Assembly: GCA_030622705.1 (NCBI GenBank)
Contig: JAUXFU010000007.1
Coordinates: 1-13,314, forward strand
DNA from: Candidatus Omnitrophota bacterium
Lineage (GTDB): Bacteria > Omnitrophota > Koll11 > Gygaellales > JAHJCI01
Direction of reading: 5' to 3'
Length of the DNA: 13,314 bases
This document shows positions 6,262 to 13,133 of this stretch, piece after piece; position 1 is the first letter of the stretch, and each line of letters starts with the position of its first letter. Both the position numbers and the translations under genes were made by a program. The notes beneath the pieces are model-generated. The model did no database searches. It was given only the letters and a program-made list of their open reading frames with translations, and was not told the DNA's origin.

Positions 6262-7473
6262 TTAACGCATACCAACAATGCCTCCCCATAGCTTAAACAC
6301 CGGCAAATATATAGACATAAGCACAAAGACTACTATTCCTCCCACAAAAATAATAAGCAACGGCTCTATAAGAGTTAAAAATTTGTTAAGGCGATAGTCT
6401 AATTCTTCTTCAAAATGGGCAGAAACCTTATCTAACATCTCTGACAAGGTGCCGCTTTCCTCACCCACAGCAACCATCTGGCTTAAGAGAGAAGGGAATA
6501 TTCTTGTCTCAGCCAGAGAATCGCTAAGGGAAACGCCTTCGGTTATCCTCTTCTCTACCGAATCCAAACTCCGGGTAATCTTTTTATTTATCACTACTGC
6601 CTTTGCCGTCTCAAGACTTCTGCCTATCGGCAGACCAGCGCTTAAAAGCAGACCCAGAGAGCGGATAAACCTGGCCAATGAAGCAGTATATAACAGATTT
6701 CCTAAGATCGGAAGTTTTAATTTTAAGCTGTCTATTTTATACCGGCCGTAGGAAGTAACAGCAATCTTTTTATAAAAAAAGGTAGCCAAAATAGAAAATA
6801 TACCTATAATTACCCAGAACAAGACTGAACGCATCAAGGCAGAAATGTTTAATATTATCTGAGTAATAAGCGGCAATTCAACATTTATCCTGCCAAAAAC
6901 CACCTGAAAAGTAGGAACTACCCATACAAGCATAAGGATAACAACCAATATCGCAAAAGCAATAACTACTAACGGATAGGTGGTTGCTCGCTTGATTTTA
7001 GAGATAAATACCCTTTGATTGTTAAGGTATTCCACTAACTTGCTAAGTACAGTAACTAAACCTGCTCCTGTCTGAGCAACACCCAAAAGAGACCGGTAGA
7101 TTAACGGAAAAACATCGGGGAACTCACCAAATGCCTCATAAAGAGACTTACCCTCGGCCAATCTATCTTTTATCCGGCTAATTACTACCTGAAGCCTAAC
7201 ATTACTAACCTGTTTCCAAAGAATATCCAGGGCTCTAAGTATAGGAATACCCACCTCCAGCATCGAACATAACTGGTGGGTAAACATAATAAGGTCTTCT
7301 AGCCCAACCTTTTTTTGAAAGAAAGATTCTTTTCTTTCCTTAAAAGGAGCAACCTTAATTACATACCAGCCGCGGTCATGCAGTGTCTTCTTTAAAGCCC
7401 TTACATCTTCTTTCTCGGACACACCAGTATATACCCTGCCTAACTCATCCTTAACCTTATAAAAAGTAGCCAT
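6262..7473 (-). CDS. pilC: Inner-membrane platform protein PilC/GspF
   Basis: This polytopic protein sits under the pilus base and couples the ATPase to subunit assembly. It has 403 residues, the usual length. Two T2SSF repeats lie at about 61-185 and 264-386, each with the pattern of a helical cytoplasmic part and a membrane segment. Transmembrane helices are at about 168-188, 216-234 and 369-391. Typical family strings are FTHQLCSMLEVGIPILRALDI in the first repeat and VGEESGTLSEML (336-347) in the second. The ATG lies only 2 nt past the pilB stop, so the two are surely co-transcribed. No strong Shine-Dalgarno is seen, consistent with translational coupling to pilB. Confidence 0.95.
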   Translation of the reverse strand: MATFYKVKDELGRVYTGVSEKEDVRALKKTLHDRGWYVIKVAPFKERKESFFQKKVGLEDLIMFTHQLCSMLEVGIPILRALDILWKQVSNVRLQVVISRIKDRLAEGKSLYEAFGEFPDVFPLIYRSLLGVAQTGAGLVTVLSKLVEYLNNQRVFISKIKRATTYPLVVIAFAILVVILMLVWVVPTFQVVFGRINVELPLITQIILNISALMRSVLFWVIIGIFSILATFFYKKIAVTSYGRYKIDSLKLKLPILGNLLYTASLARFIRSLGLLLSAGLPIGRSLETAKAVVINKKITRSLDSVEKRITEGVSLSDSLAETRIFPSLLSQMVAVGEESGTLSEMLDKVSAHFEEELDYRLNKFLTLIEPLLIIFVGGIVVFVLMSIYLPVFKLWGGIVGMR

Positions 7474-7475
7474 AT

Positions 7476-9212
7476 TTAAATTTCATCTACAAACACAACG
7501 CGCATTACCTCTTCTAATGAGGTAACCTTTTCTAAAACCTTTTTAAAACCACTTGTCCTTAACGTCCTCATCCCCCTGGAAACAGCTATTTTATTAATTT
7601 CTATATCGTTAGCCCTTTTTAACACAACCTCTTTTATCTGTTCATGCATAAGTAAGATCTCATATATCGCGATTCGCTTAGAATAACCTATGTCCCTGCA
7701 TCTCTCGCATCCGGCAGGCTTTGCTAAGCTTAATTGCTGCATCCCTTCAGGAAGTAAATCAGAAACCTGTCTTTTTAAATCCTCGGAGGCATTATATTCC
7801 TTTCTGCAGAATGGACACAACCGCCTTACTAATCTCTGGGCAATTATCCCGATTACCGCAGAAGAAATAAGAAATGGCTCTACATTCATATCCAGAAGCC
7901 GGGTAATTGCCCCCGCGGCATTGTTTGTATGCAGGGTAGATAAAACCAGATGCCCGGTTAAAGCGGCCTGAATAGCAATCTCGGCGGTCTCTAAATCCCT
8001 AATCTCACCAACCATTATTATATCCGGGTCCTGCCGTAAAATATGTCGTATCGCGGTAGCGAATGTATAACCGGCGCGCACATTTATGGCAGTCTGATTT
8101 ATCCGGGCAAGCTCATATTCAACCGGGTCCTCCACGGTTATGATGTTTCGCGATACATCATTTAAAATATTTAGCATAGAGTAAAGAGTAGTTGTTTTTC
8201 CCGCGCCTGTCGGGCCGGTAACTAAAATCATTCCGTATGGCTGGTATATCAAACGGTTAATCAAATCCAATTCACTCTTATCCAGGCCAAGATGATCCAG
8301 GGTAATAAGAACCGACCTTTTATCCAGCAATCTTAAAACTATCTTCTCTCCGAATCTGCCCGGCAGGGTTGAGACACGCACATCAAAATCCTGGTCCTTT
8401 GCCAAAACTATGCTCATCCTTCCATCCTGAGGCTTTCTCCTTTCAGCAATATCTATTCCTGAAATAATCTTAATCCTTGAGATTACTGCCGGCTGAAGGT
8501 TACAAGGAATATTCATTTTCTCATAAAGAACACCGTCTATACGCAAACGTATAAGTAATTCTTTTGCCTGAGGCTCAACATGAATATCAGAAGCACCCTG
8601 CTTTATTGCTTCGGCAATAATGGAATTTACCAGCTTAACTATTGGGGCCTCCTGTCCGGCAGCCTCTAATTGCTTCAGCGACAGATCGGCAGCCGCCGAA
8701 ACCTCATCCTTTTCCTGCGCTACAATCGCCTTGATTGCCTCGGCTGCATCCTGCATCGGTCCTGAGTACTTATTAATACAAGCCTCTATCTGCTCTTTGG
8801 TAGCAACAACCGGTCTCGTGAAGCAACCGCTAAGACGCCCTAATTCCTGCAGAGAAAGAACATCCCAGGGATCATTAGTGGCAATTAAAATCCGGTTTTC
8901 TTCTTTTCTAATGGGAAAAACCTGATATTTTTTTAATATCTGAGGAGAGAATATATTTACTACCTTTTTATCTATTTTTTCCTTTAACAGGTCGACAAAA
9001 GGAAGATGCAACTCCTGAGCCAAGACCTCAGCCAAGGCTCGTTCGTTTATAATTCCTTGTTCAACCAAGATATCACCCAGGCGCTTTTTTTTTGTCTTTT
9101 GAATCTCTAACGCCTGATATAACTGCTTCTCATCTATAACTCTCCATTTTAATAAAATTTCGCCTATTCGGAGAGCTTTGTTGATAAAGACTTCTTTGCT
9201 TTTCCCTTCCAT
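7476..9212 (-). CDS. pilB: Assembly ATPase PilB/GspE with N-terminal MshEN c-di-GMP-binding domain
   Basis: This cytoplasmic hexameric ATPase powers pilus or pseudopilus extension. It has 578 residues. The N-terminal MshEN domain shows two 24-residue motifs at 15-38 (RIGEILLKW, ending ALEIQ) and 44-67 (RLGDILVEQG, ending VLAQE), separated by exactly 5 residues. That spacing is the family's c-di-GMP-binding layout. Motif one has Arg where Gly is usual (R24). The core has Walker A GPTGAGKT (333-340), Asp box ITVEDPVEY (358-366), Walker B DPDIIMVGEIRD (395-406) and His box TGHLVLSTLHTN (419-430). A zinc tetracysteine is formed by C466/C469 and C502/C505. The layout is that of an extension ATPase, not PilT. 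The start region overlaps by 49 nt the end of the decayed pilZ reading frame, and no clear Shine-Dalgarno is seen. Confidence 0.95.
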   Translation of the reverse strand: MEGKSKEVFINKALRIGEILLKWRVIDEKQLYQALEIQKTKKKRLGDILVEQGIINERALAEVLAQELHLPFVDLLKEKIDKKVVNIFSPQILKKYQVFPIRKEENRILIATNDPWDVLSLQELGRLSGCFTRPVVATKEQIEACINKYSGPMQDAAEAIKAIVAQEKDEVSAAADLSLKQLEAAGQEAPIVKLVNSIIAEAIKQGASDIHVEPQAKELLIRLRIDGVLYEKMNIPCNLQPAVISRIKIISGIDIAERRKPQDGRMSIVLAKDQDFDVRVSTLPGRFGEKIVLRLLDKRSVLITLDHLGLDKSELDLINRLIYQPYGMILVTGPTGAGKTTTLYSMLNILNDVSRNIITVEDPVEYELARINQTAINVRAGYTFATAIRHILRQDPDIIMVGEIRDLETAEIAIQAALTGHLVLSTLHTNNAAGAITRLLDMNVEPFLISSAVIGIIAQRLVRRLCPFCRKEYNASEDLKRQVSDLLPEGMQQLSLAKPAGCERCRDIGYSKRIAIYEILLMHEQIKEVVLKRANDIEINKIAVSRGMRTLRTSGFKKVLEKVTSLEEVMRVVFVDEI

Positions 9213-9536
9213 ATCTTATAAGCGTAAACTAAAATCTCATTTTTATCAACCGAATCAATATCCTTCATCTTCATTCCTATTTCCCAGCAATCCTCTATAG
9301 GACGCATCCACCTGATTTTTCCCCTGAACAGATAGATGAAGCGTTTTATTCGGCAAATAGACTTTTAACCTAACTAAATTCATCTTCAATAAATCGGCTT
9401 GAGGAATAAGCAGTCTTAAGCCGTCCCGGGAAAAATCCTTCAACTGCATTTGTGAAGAAGCTTTTCCTTCTCCTTGCAGTAAGAACTCACCCTTTAATAG
9501 AACCTAAAGTCAAATAAATTTCCTTTTCTCTTCCAT
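9164..9536 (-). pseudogene. Decayed PilZ-domain (c-di-GMP receptor) gene
   Basis: Reading from the ATG at 9536, the sequence gives MEEKRKFI-stop-L-stop-VLLKGEFLLQGEG, then MQLKDFSRDGLRLLIP and VRLKVYLPNKTLHLSVQGK. After removing one A from the A5 run at 9316-9320 it continues IRWMRPIEDCWEIGMKMKDID, and the frame then stays open to a TAG at 9166-9164. This is a full PilZ domain in order: RxxxR box, DxSxxG box (DFSRDG), a GKxRW strand and the EIGMKM end. The second Arg of RxxxR is a TGA (one C-to-T change from CGA), and two codons later there is a TAG. Only a 64-residue fragment (9449-9255) remains open, and it shifts out of frame before the last strands. TGA is a true stop elsewhere in this locus. 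The gene sits 23 nt after the coiled-coil gene and overlaps the pilB start by 49 nt. Confidence 0.8.
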
Positions 9537-9559
9537 TTTTTCTTATAGTTCTTGTCCTC

Positions 9560-11290
9560 TTACCAAAGAACATCTTTTATCCATCCATCAATACTATTGA
9601 TAGTCTCAAGTTGCTTACGAATTCTCTGCTCCTCCTTGGCTACTTGCCGGGTCTGAACTTGTAACAATCTATTTAATTCATTTATTCTTTTCTTTAATGC
9701 TCTAATCTGTTTGGCCTGCTGAGGGTCAGACTCATAGATTATCTTCTCTTTACGTTTATCCTTAAGTTCGTTCTTCAGACGGTTGATTTTCTTAATCAGC
9801 CTGGATTGTTCCTTTTGGGCTTCTACTAAGCTCTGATTCAATTGGGCATTTTGCCTGATAAAATCTTCACTACCATGGGTAAGCCTTTTGCGTAACTGCG
9901 CGATCTCCTTGAGCTGTTCGGGGTTAGGCTTATACACTATCTTCCCGCCGGACTTAGCCTTAAGCTCTTCCTCAAGACGGCTGATTTCCTGAAGAAGATT
10001 AGTCTGTTCCTCATGGGCTTTTACTAAGGTTTGATTCAACTGGGTATCCTGCCTGATAACATCTTCTCTACCCCGAGCAAGCCTTTTGCGTAACTGCGCG
10101 ATCTCCTTGAGTTGTTCGGGGTTAGGCTTATACACTATCTTCTCACCGGGCTGAGCCTTAAGCTCTTCCTCGAGACGGTTAATCTCCTGAATAAGCCTAG
10201 CTTGTTCCTCCTGTGCTTTTTCCAAGGTTTGATTCAACTGGGTATCCTGCCTGATAAGTCCTTCGCTGCCTTGAGCAAGCCTTTTGCGTAACTGCTCTTT
10301 CTGCTGAGAGGAGGTAGCTACCTGCTCCTGTAAAGAAGCAATAAGCTTATCCCCTGCCTTAAGCTTATTTTGTAATTCATCTCTTTGCTCCAGGAAGCGT
10401 TCTTTTGCAACAGTATGCTCCTCTAATAACTCCGTAATCTCTTGCTGCTGTAAATCAGACTCATAGACTATTTTTCCGCCGGGCTTACTCTCAAGCTCCT
10501 TCTCAAGAAGGTTAATCTCCTGAATAAGCTTGGCCTGTTCCTCCTGGGCTTTTTCCAAGGTTTGAGTTAGCTGGGTATTCTGACTGATAAGCTCTTCGCT
10601 ACCCTGAGTAAGCTCCTTGCGTAACTGCGCAATTCCCTTGAGTTGTTCGGGGTCAGGCTTATACACTATCTTCTCACCGGGCTGAGCCTTAAGCTCTTCC
10701 TCAAGAAGGTTAAACTCCTGAATAAGCTTGGCCTGTTGCTCCTGTGCTTTTTCCAAGGTTTGATTCAGCTGCGTATTTTGCCTGATAAGCTCTTCGCTGC
10801 CCTGAGCAAGCTCTTTGCGTAACTGCTCTTTCTGCTGAGAGGAGGTAGCTACCTGCTTCTGTAAAGAAGTAAGACGCTTATCCCCTGCCTTAAGCTTATT
10901 TTGTAATTCATCTCTTTGCTCCAGGAAGCGGTCTTTGACAACAGTATGCTCCTCTAATAACTCCATAATCTCTTGCTGCTGCTGTAAATCAGACTCATAG
11001 ACTATCTTTCCTCCGGGCTTAATAGGCCCTGTTAAAATTCCTTGCTCCCCATATTTTTCTAAAACCTGCTTCAACCGAATATTTTCCTCAAAAAATTGTT
11101 GATTTTCAATAATCAGTTTTTTATTTAAATCATGAAGTATTTTTTGATTCTCTAAAAGTATCTGTCTTAATATTTGCAACCTGCCTTTTATTTTAAATCT
11201 TAACTCTTCGTCTGTATCTGTATAAGCACTGCAGTTACTATGCAAAATAAAAAAAAATAAAAGAAAAATGATTAATCTATTTTTCCTCAC
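9560..11290 (-). CDS. Exported coiled-coil repeat protein of unknown function
   Basis: The 576-residue protein starts with GTG at 11290, preceded by a perfect Shine-Dalgarno GGAGGTGA at 6 nt spacing. Residues 1-22 are a signal peptide (Leu/Phe-rich core, SNCSA cleavage). The Cys lacks a good lipobox. Nearly all the rest is charged coiled-coil rich in Gln, Glu, Lys and Leu. It is built from two block types that each begin KIVY: long blocks of about 111 residues (95-206, 273-383) and short blocks of 66 residues (207-272, 384-449, 450-515), in order long-short-long-short-short. A last KIIYESD at 516 opens a divergent tail. The tail ends in a Trp-containing stretch IDGWIKDVLW. It is probably a periplasmic rod or spacer. 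Co-transcription with pilB and pilC hints at an envelope role in the same machine, but no family is recognised. Confidence 0.85.
   Translation of the reverse strand: MRKNRLIIFLLFFFILHSNCSAYTDTDEELRFKIKGRLQILRQILLENQKILHDLNKKLIIENQQFFEENIRLKQVLEKYGEQGILTGPIKPGGKIVYESDLQQQQEIMELLEEHTVVKDRFLEQRDELQNKLKAGDKRLTSLQKQVATSSQQKEQLRKELAQGSEELIRQNTQLNQTLEKAQEQQAKLIQEFNLLEEELKAQPGEKIVYKPDPEQLKGIAQLRKELTQGSEELISQNTQLTQTLEKAQEEQAKLIQEINLLEKELESKPGGKIVYESDLQQQEITELLEEHTVAKERFLEQRDELQNKLKAGDKLIASLQEQVATSSQQKEQLRKRLAQGSEGLIRQDTQLNQTLEKAQEEQARLIQEINRLEEELKAQPGEKIVYKPNPEQLKEIAQLRKRLARGREDVIRQDTQLNQTLVKAHEEQTNLLQEISRLEEELKAKSGGKIVYKPNPEQLKEIAQLRKRLTHGSEDFIRQNAQLNQSLVEAQKEQSRLIKKINRLKNELKDKRKEKIIYESDPQQAKQIRALKKRINELNRLLQVQTRQVAKEEQRIRKQLETINSIDGWIKDVLW
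9746..11008 (-). repeat. Tandem DNA repeats encoding the coiled-coil blocks (long-short-long-short-short)
   Basis: Units in transcript order are 11008-10673 (long), 10672-10475 (short), 10474-10142 (long), 10141-9944 (short) and 9943-9746 (short). The long-short pair of about 530 nt is duplicated. The two long copies share runs of over 35 identical bases, for example around the AGAGGAGGTAGC segment near 10310 and 10845. This points to recent unequal exchange or gene conversion. Such repeats are also prone to assembly collapse. Confidence 0.85.
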
Positions 11291-11510
11291 TATCTGTCAC
11301 CTCCATATACTCCTTCTTCGTACCTTTCGCGAAACTCATAATACCTTTTATCCGGTTTCCATGCCAGCTTCGACAACAACAAATGAGATTCTATGTCCTT
11401 AAGCTTATGAAGCTCTATTGCTCTTCTATTTACCTTTTTAATAAAGCCCTTTTGTAAATTTTACCGGATGCTACTTCCAATTGGTATCTTAAATGCCGGA
11501 AAATAGTTTT
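11290..11510 (-). pseudogene. Small frame-broken ORF upstream of the coiled-coil gene
   Basis: Two frames give a sensible protein if joined. The first reads KTIFRHLRYQLEVASGKIY and on to KRALLKR, with its stop at 11432-11430. The second reads VNRRAIELHKLKDIESHLL and on to YYEFRERYEEGVYGGDR, with its TAG at 11292-11290. One extra A in the A5 run at 11435-11439 would join them. No ATG is present; a TTG at 11480 could start a protein of about 63 residues. The TAG overlaps by one base the GTG start of the coiled-coil gene, whose Shine-Dalgarno lies inside this frame, as expected for coupled genes. No family is recognised. It could be a remnant, or intact with a base missing from the assembly. Confidence 0.45.
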
Positions 11511-11534
11511 TTAAATTACGTCTATCGTTAAAAT

Positions 11535-11562
11535 ATTATATCAAAATAAATATCTATCGCAA
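11535..11562 (-). promoter_or_regulatory. Promoter of the coiled-coil/pilZ/pilB/pilC unit
   Basis: TTGCGA (11562-11557), 16-nt spacer, perfect TATAAT (11540-11535), placed 25 nt after the GH5 stop codon. Transcription would start near 11528. The same TTGCG, 16 nt, TATAAT arrangement with a shared TTTTG just before the -10 is found ahead of the GH5 gene. Confidence 0.6.
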
Positions 11563-11586
11563 ACGAAATAACAAATACTTAGGAAG

Positions 11587-12768
11587 TTATTTTAGATATG
11601 AAGTAAGCAAGGAAGACAGGGCCTGATTTAAAGTAAAATTCTCTGTTTTCCAAGAAGCACAAATTTCATTTTTATGCCTGCGCCAAAGAGTATAATAAGT
11701 CTCCCATCCGAATACAGGCCCCTGGCGGTTTATCCAGGCAGGATTTTGTTGATATTGATATATTCCATCAGGATAAATTCCATGAGCCACTGCCTTCCAT
11801 GTCCAGTAAGTCCAGTGAAATTTAAATTCCTTAAACAAGGCTAACGTATCCAAAAGCCAGCTAAACTCTTTATGGCAATAAGCACAACGGCTATTCTGGC
11901 CAAACTCGCCTACATATATCGGCATATGCCATCTTTTTTTCAGCCGGTAATATTTATTAAGCGCTTGTCTTATTTTTGCCTTTGAGTAATATTCGCTATT
12001 TATCTTCCCCGGATAGCGTAGATTCCTTACAAAACCAAAGATAAACTCCAACGGTATATAAAAGTGAGGGCTATAAACCAAATTCTCATCCCAGGGCTTA
12101 CCCATAAATTCGATGTCCTGAGCCCATCTGTTACCTTCTAAAAAGATAATGTGATTTTGATCGATTTCTCTTATTGCCTTAACCGTCTTTCTATATAAAC
12201 TTAGAATAATCTCTCTACTTACACATACACCTTCATTTAATATATCATAACCGGCAACTGCTTCTTCATTCTTAAACCTTTGAGCAAGAAACTGCCAGAC
12301 CCGGATAAACTGTGCCTGGTGTCTTTTATCTTTCCAGAGCAAAGCCTTACCGCGGCTGTCTGAATGCCAATCTTCACTCTGACTACCGGGGGCCGCGTGT
12401 AAATCAAGAATAGCCCAAAGACGATATTTCCTGCAAAATTCTACTGCCATCTCCAGATATTTGAAATTCGCTCTATCCCGGGTTAAACGGAAATTAAACG
12501 GGATCCTTACGCAATTAAATCCGGAATTCCTGATTATCTTAAAATCTACCTCCTGAATAAAATTATCTCGAAAATAATGGGTAAATTCCCTAAGTGCTAA
12601 CCTATCTTGTCTTCTAACTAAGGTTTGCTTAAATTCCTGCTCGGGGATATTCCTTCCGCCTAAGATATAACCCTCCATCATCAACCAGCCGCCCAAATTT
12701 ACCCCTTTTAGGATTACCGGTTTACCGGAATCTGTAGTTATATCCCCCTGTTTAACCCTTAAGAACAT
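11587..12768 (-). CDS. Glycoside hydrolase family 5 (cellulase / exo-beta-glucanase type)
   Basis: A retaining beta-glycosidase with a TIM-barrel fold. Residue numbers here count from the longer possible start at 12870 (427 residues). Hallmarks are ILKGVNLGGWLMMEGYI (53-69), GFNCVRIPF with Arg122, ILDLHAAPGSQ with His158, the acid/base Glu213 in DILNEG (commonly NEP), PHFY with His269 and Tyr271, and nucleophile Glu322 in YVGEFG. WTYWTWKA near 353-360 is the usual barrel strand 8. GGWLMMEG and LHAAPGSQ recall the exo-1,3-glucanase-like branch; the substrate is not determined. No signal peptide is seen, so it may act in the cytoplasm. I prefer the ATG at 12768 (393 residues): it has AAAGG at 9 nt spacing, while the ATG at 12870 lies only 2 nt after a perfect -10 and would precede the transcription start. 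Residues 15-34 of the longer version are encoded by a palindromic repeat. Confidence 0.9.
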   Translation of the reverse strand: MFLRVKQGDITTDSGKPVILKGVNLGGWLMMEGYILGGRNIPEQEFKQTLVRRQDRLALREFTHYFRDNFIQEVDFKIIRNSGFNCVRIPFNFRLTRDRANFKYLEMAVEFCRKYRLWAILDLHAAPGSQSEDWHSDSRGKALLWKDKRHQAQFIRVWQFLAQRFKNEEAVAGYDILNEGVCVSREIILSLYRKTVKAIREIDQNHIIFLEGNRWAQDIEFMGKPWDENLVYSPHFYIPLEFIFGFVRNLRYPGKINSEYYSKAKIRQALNKYYRLKKRWHMPIYVGEFGQNSRCAYCHKEFSWLLDTLALFKEFKFHWTYWTWKAVAHGIYPDGIYQYQQNPAWINRQGPVFGWETYYTLWRRHKNEICASWKTENFTLNQALSSLLTSYLK

Positions 12769-12769
12769 C

Positions 12770-12827
12770 AGGGACATCCTTTCTGCCAATCGGGGGACAC
12801 CCTTTAAGCCAATCGTAAGAGTGTCCC
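12770..12827 (-). repeat. 23-bp tandem repeat plus 11-bp stem hairpin in the GH5 5' region
   Basis: Units 12770-12792 and 12793-12815 agree at 19 of 23 positions (core GGGACAxCCTTT and GCCAATCG). GGGACACCCTT (12794-12804) pairs with AAGAGTGTCCC (12817-12827) as an 11-bp stem with one G-U pair in the transcript. The GGGACAC/GTGTCCC form is reminiscent of REP-type palindromes associated with Y1 (REP-associated tyrosine) transposases. It probably lies in the GH5 5' UTR. Confidence 0.65.
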
Positions 12828-12872
12828 TTAAACTAAATAAATAAAACCTTTCGAAAAGCCGTATTTTCATTC

Positions 12873-12900
12873 ATTATAACAAAAATAAGACTCAGCGCAA
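12873..12900 (-). promoter_or_regulatory. Promoter of the GH5 gene
   Basis: TTGCGC (12900-12895), 16-nt spacer, perfect TATAAT (12878-12873). Transcription should start near 12866, inside the longest possible reading frame. This makes the ATG at 12870 unlikely and leaves a leader of about 100 nt before 12768. Confidence 0.6.
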
Positions 12901-12945
12901 ACAAAAACAAAAAATCCCAGCCAAAAAATAAAGGCACAAAAAAGG

Positions 12946-12974
12946 TTAAATCTTATTCTAAACAGTGGTATAAT
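12946..12974 (+). promoter_or_regulatory. Divergent extended -10 promoter on the plus strand
   Basis: TTAAAT (12946-12951), 17-nt spacer, then TGG followed by TATAAT (12969-12974): a perfect -10 with the TGn extension. It points toward the ORF at 13134, giving a leader of about 150 nt. It lies back to back with the GH5 promoter. Confidence 0.6.
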
Positions 12975-13033
12975 GGCCCTAAAGTTACACCCGGCGTAGT
13001 CAACTGCAATTAAAATGCTCACCCTTAGAGATA

Positions 13034-13124
13034 TTTAAGAAAGCGCTAAGAAATTCTTAAAAGCTATATCAGCGTCCTCTAAAAGAGATTGTCCTTTTGT
13101 TTAGATTTTTTCAGCAATCTCTTT
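13034..13124 (+). promoter_or_regulatory. Two hairpins in the leader of the plus-strand ORF
   Basis: TTTAAGAA (13034-13041) pairs with TTCTTAAA (13054-13061). AAAGAGATTG (13082-13091) pairs with CAATCTCTTT (13115-13124) across a T-rich 23-nt loop. Neither is followed by a proper T run, so they are not standard terminators. A role in leader control is possible but unproven. Nothing else is recognised between 12871 and 13133. Confidence 0.4.
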
Positions 13125-13133
13125 AATTTAATA

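Noticed and set aside
6449..8925. Plus-strand open frames opposite pilC and pilB
   Set aside because: Antisense shadows of well-supported genes, without ribosome sites or protein-like composition.
9255..9449. 64-residue open frame as an independent gene
   Set aside because: It is the middle of the decayed PilZ domain. The upstream codons continue the domain through two stops, and its last 20 or so residues are out of the PilZ frame.
9164..9536. Alternative genetic code (TGA or TAG as sense codon) to explain the PilZ stops
   Set aside because: TGA ends pilO and pilP with tight overlaps and TAG ends gspG. The frameshift would remain unexplained.
9746..11008. Regular repeats as a CRISPR array
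   Set aside because: Periods are 198 and about 333 nt, fully coding in one frame, with no spacer structure.
13015..13104. Frame with one internal TAA (MLTLRDI, then ESAKKFLKAISASSKRDCPFV) that could be a tiny pseudogene
   Set aside because: Too short, interrupted, in a hairpin-bearing leader, and not recognisable.
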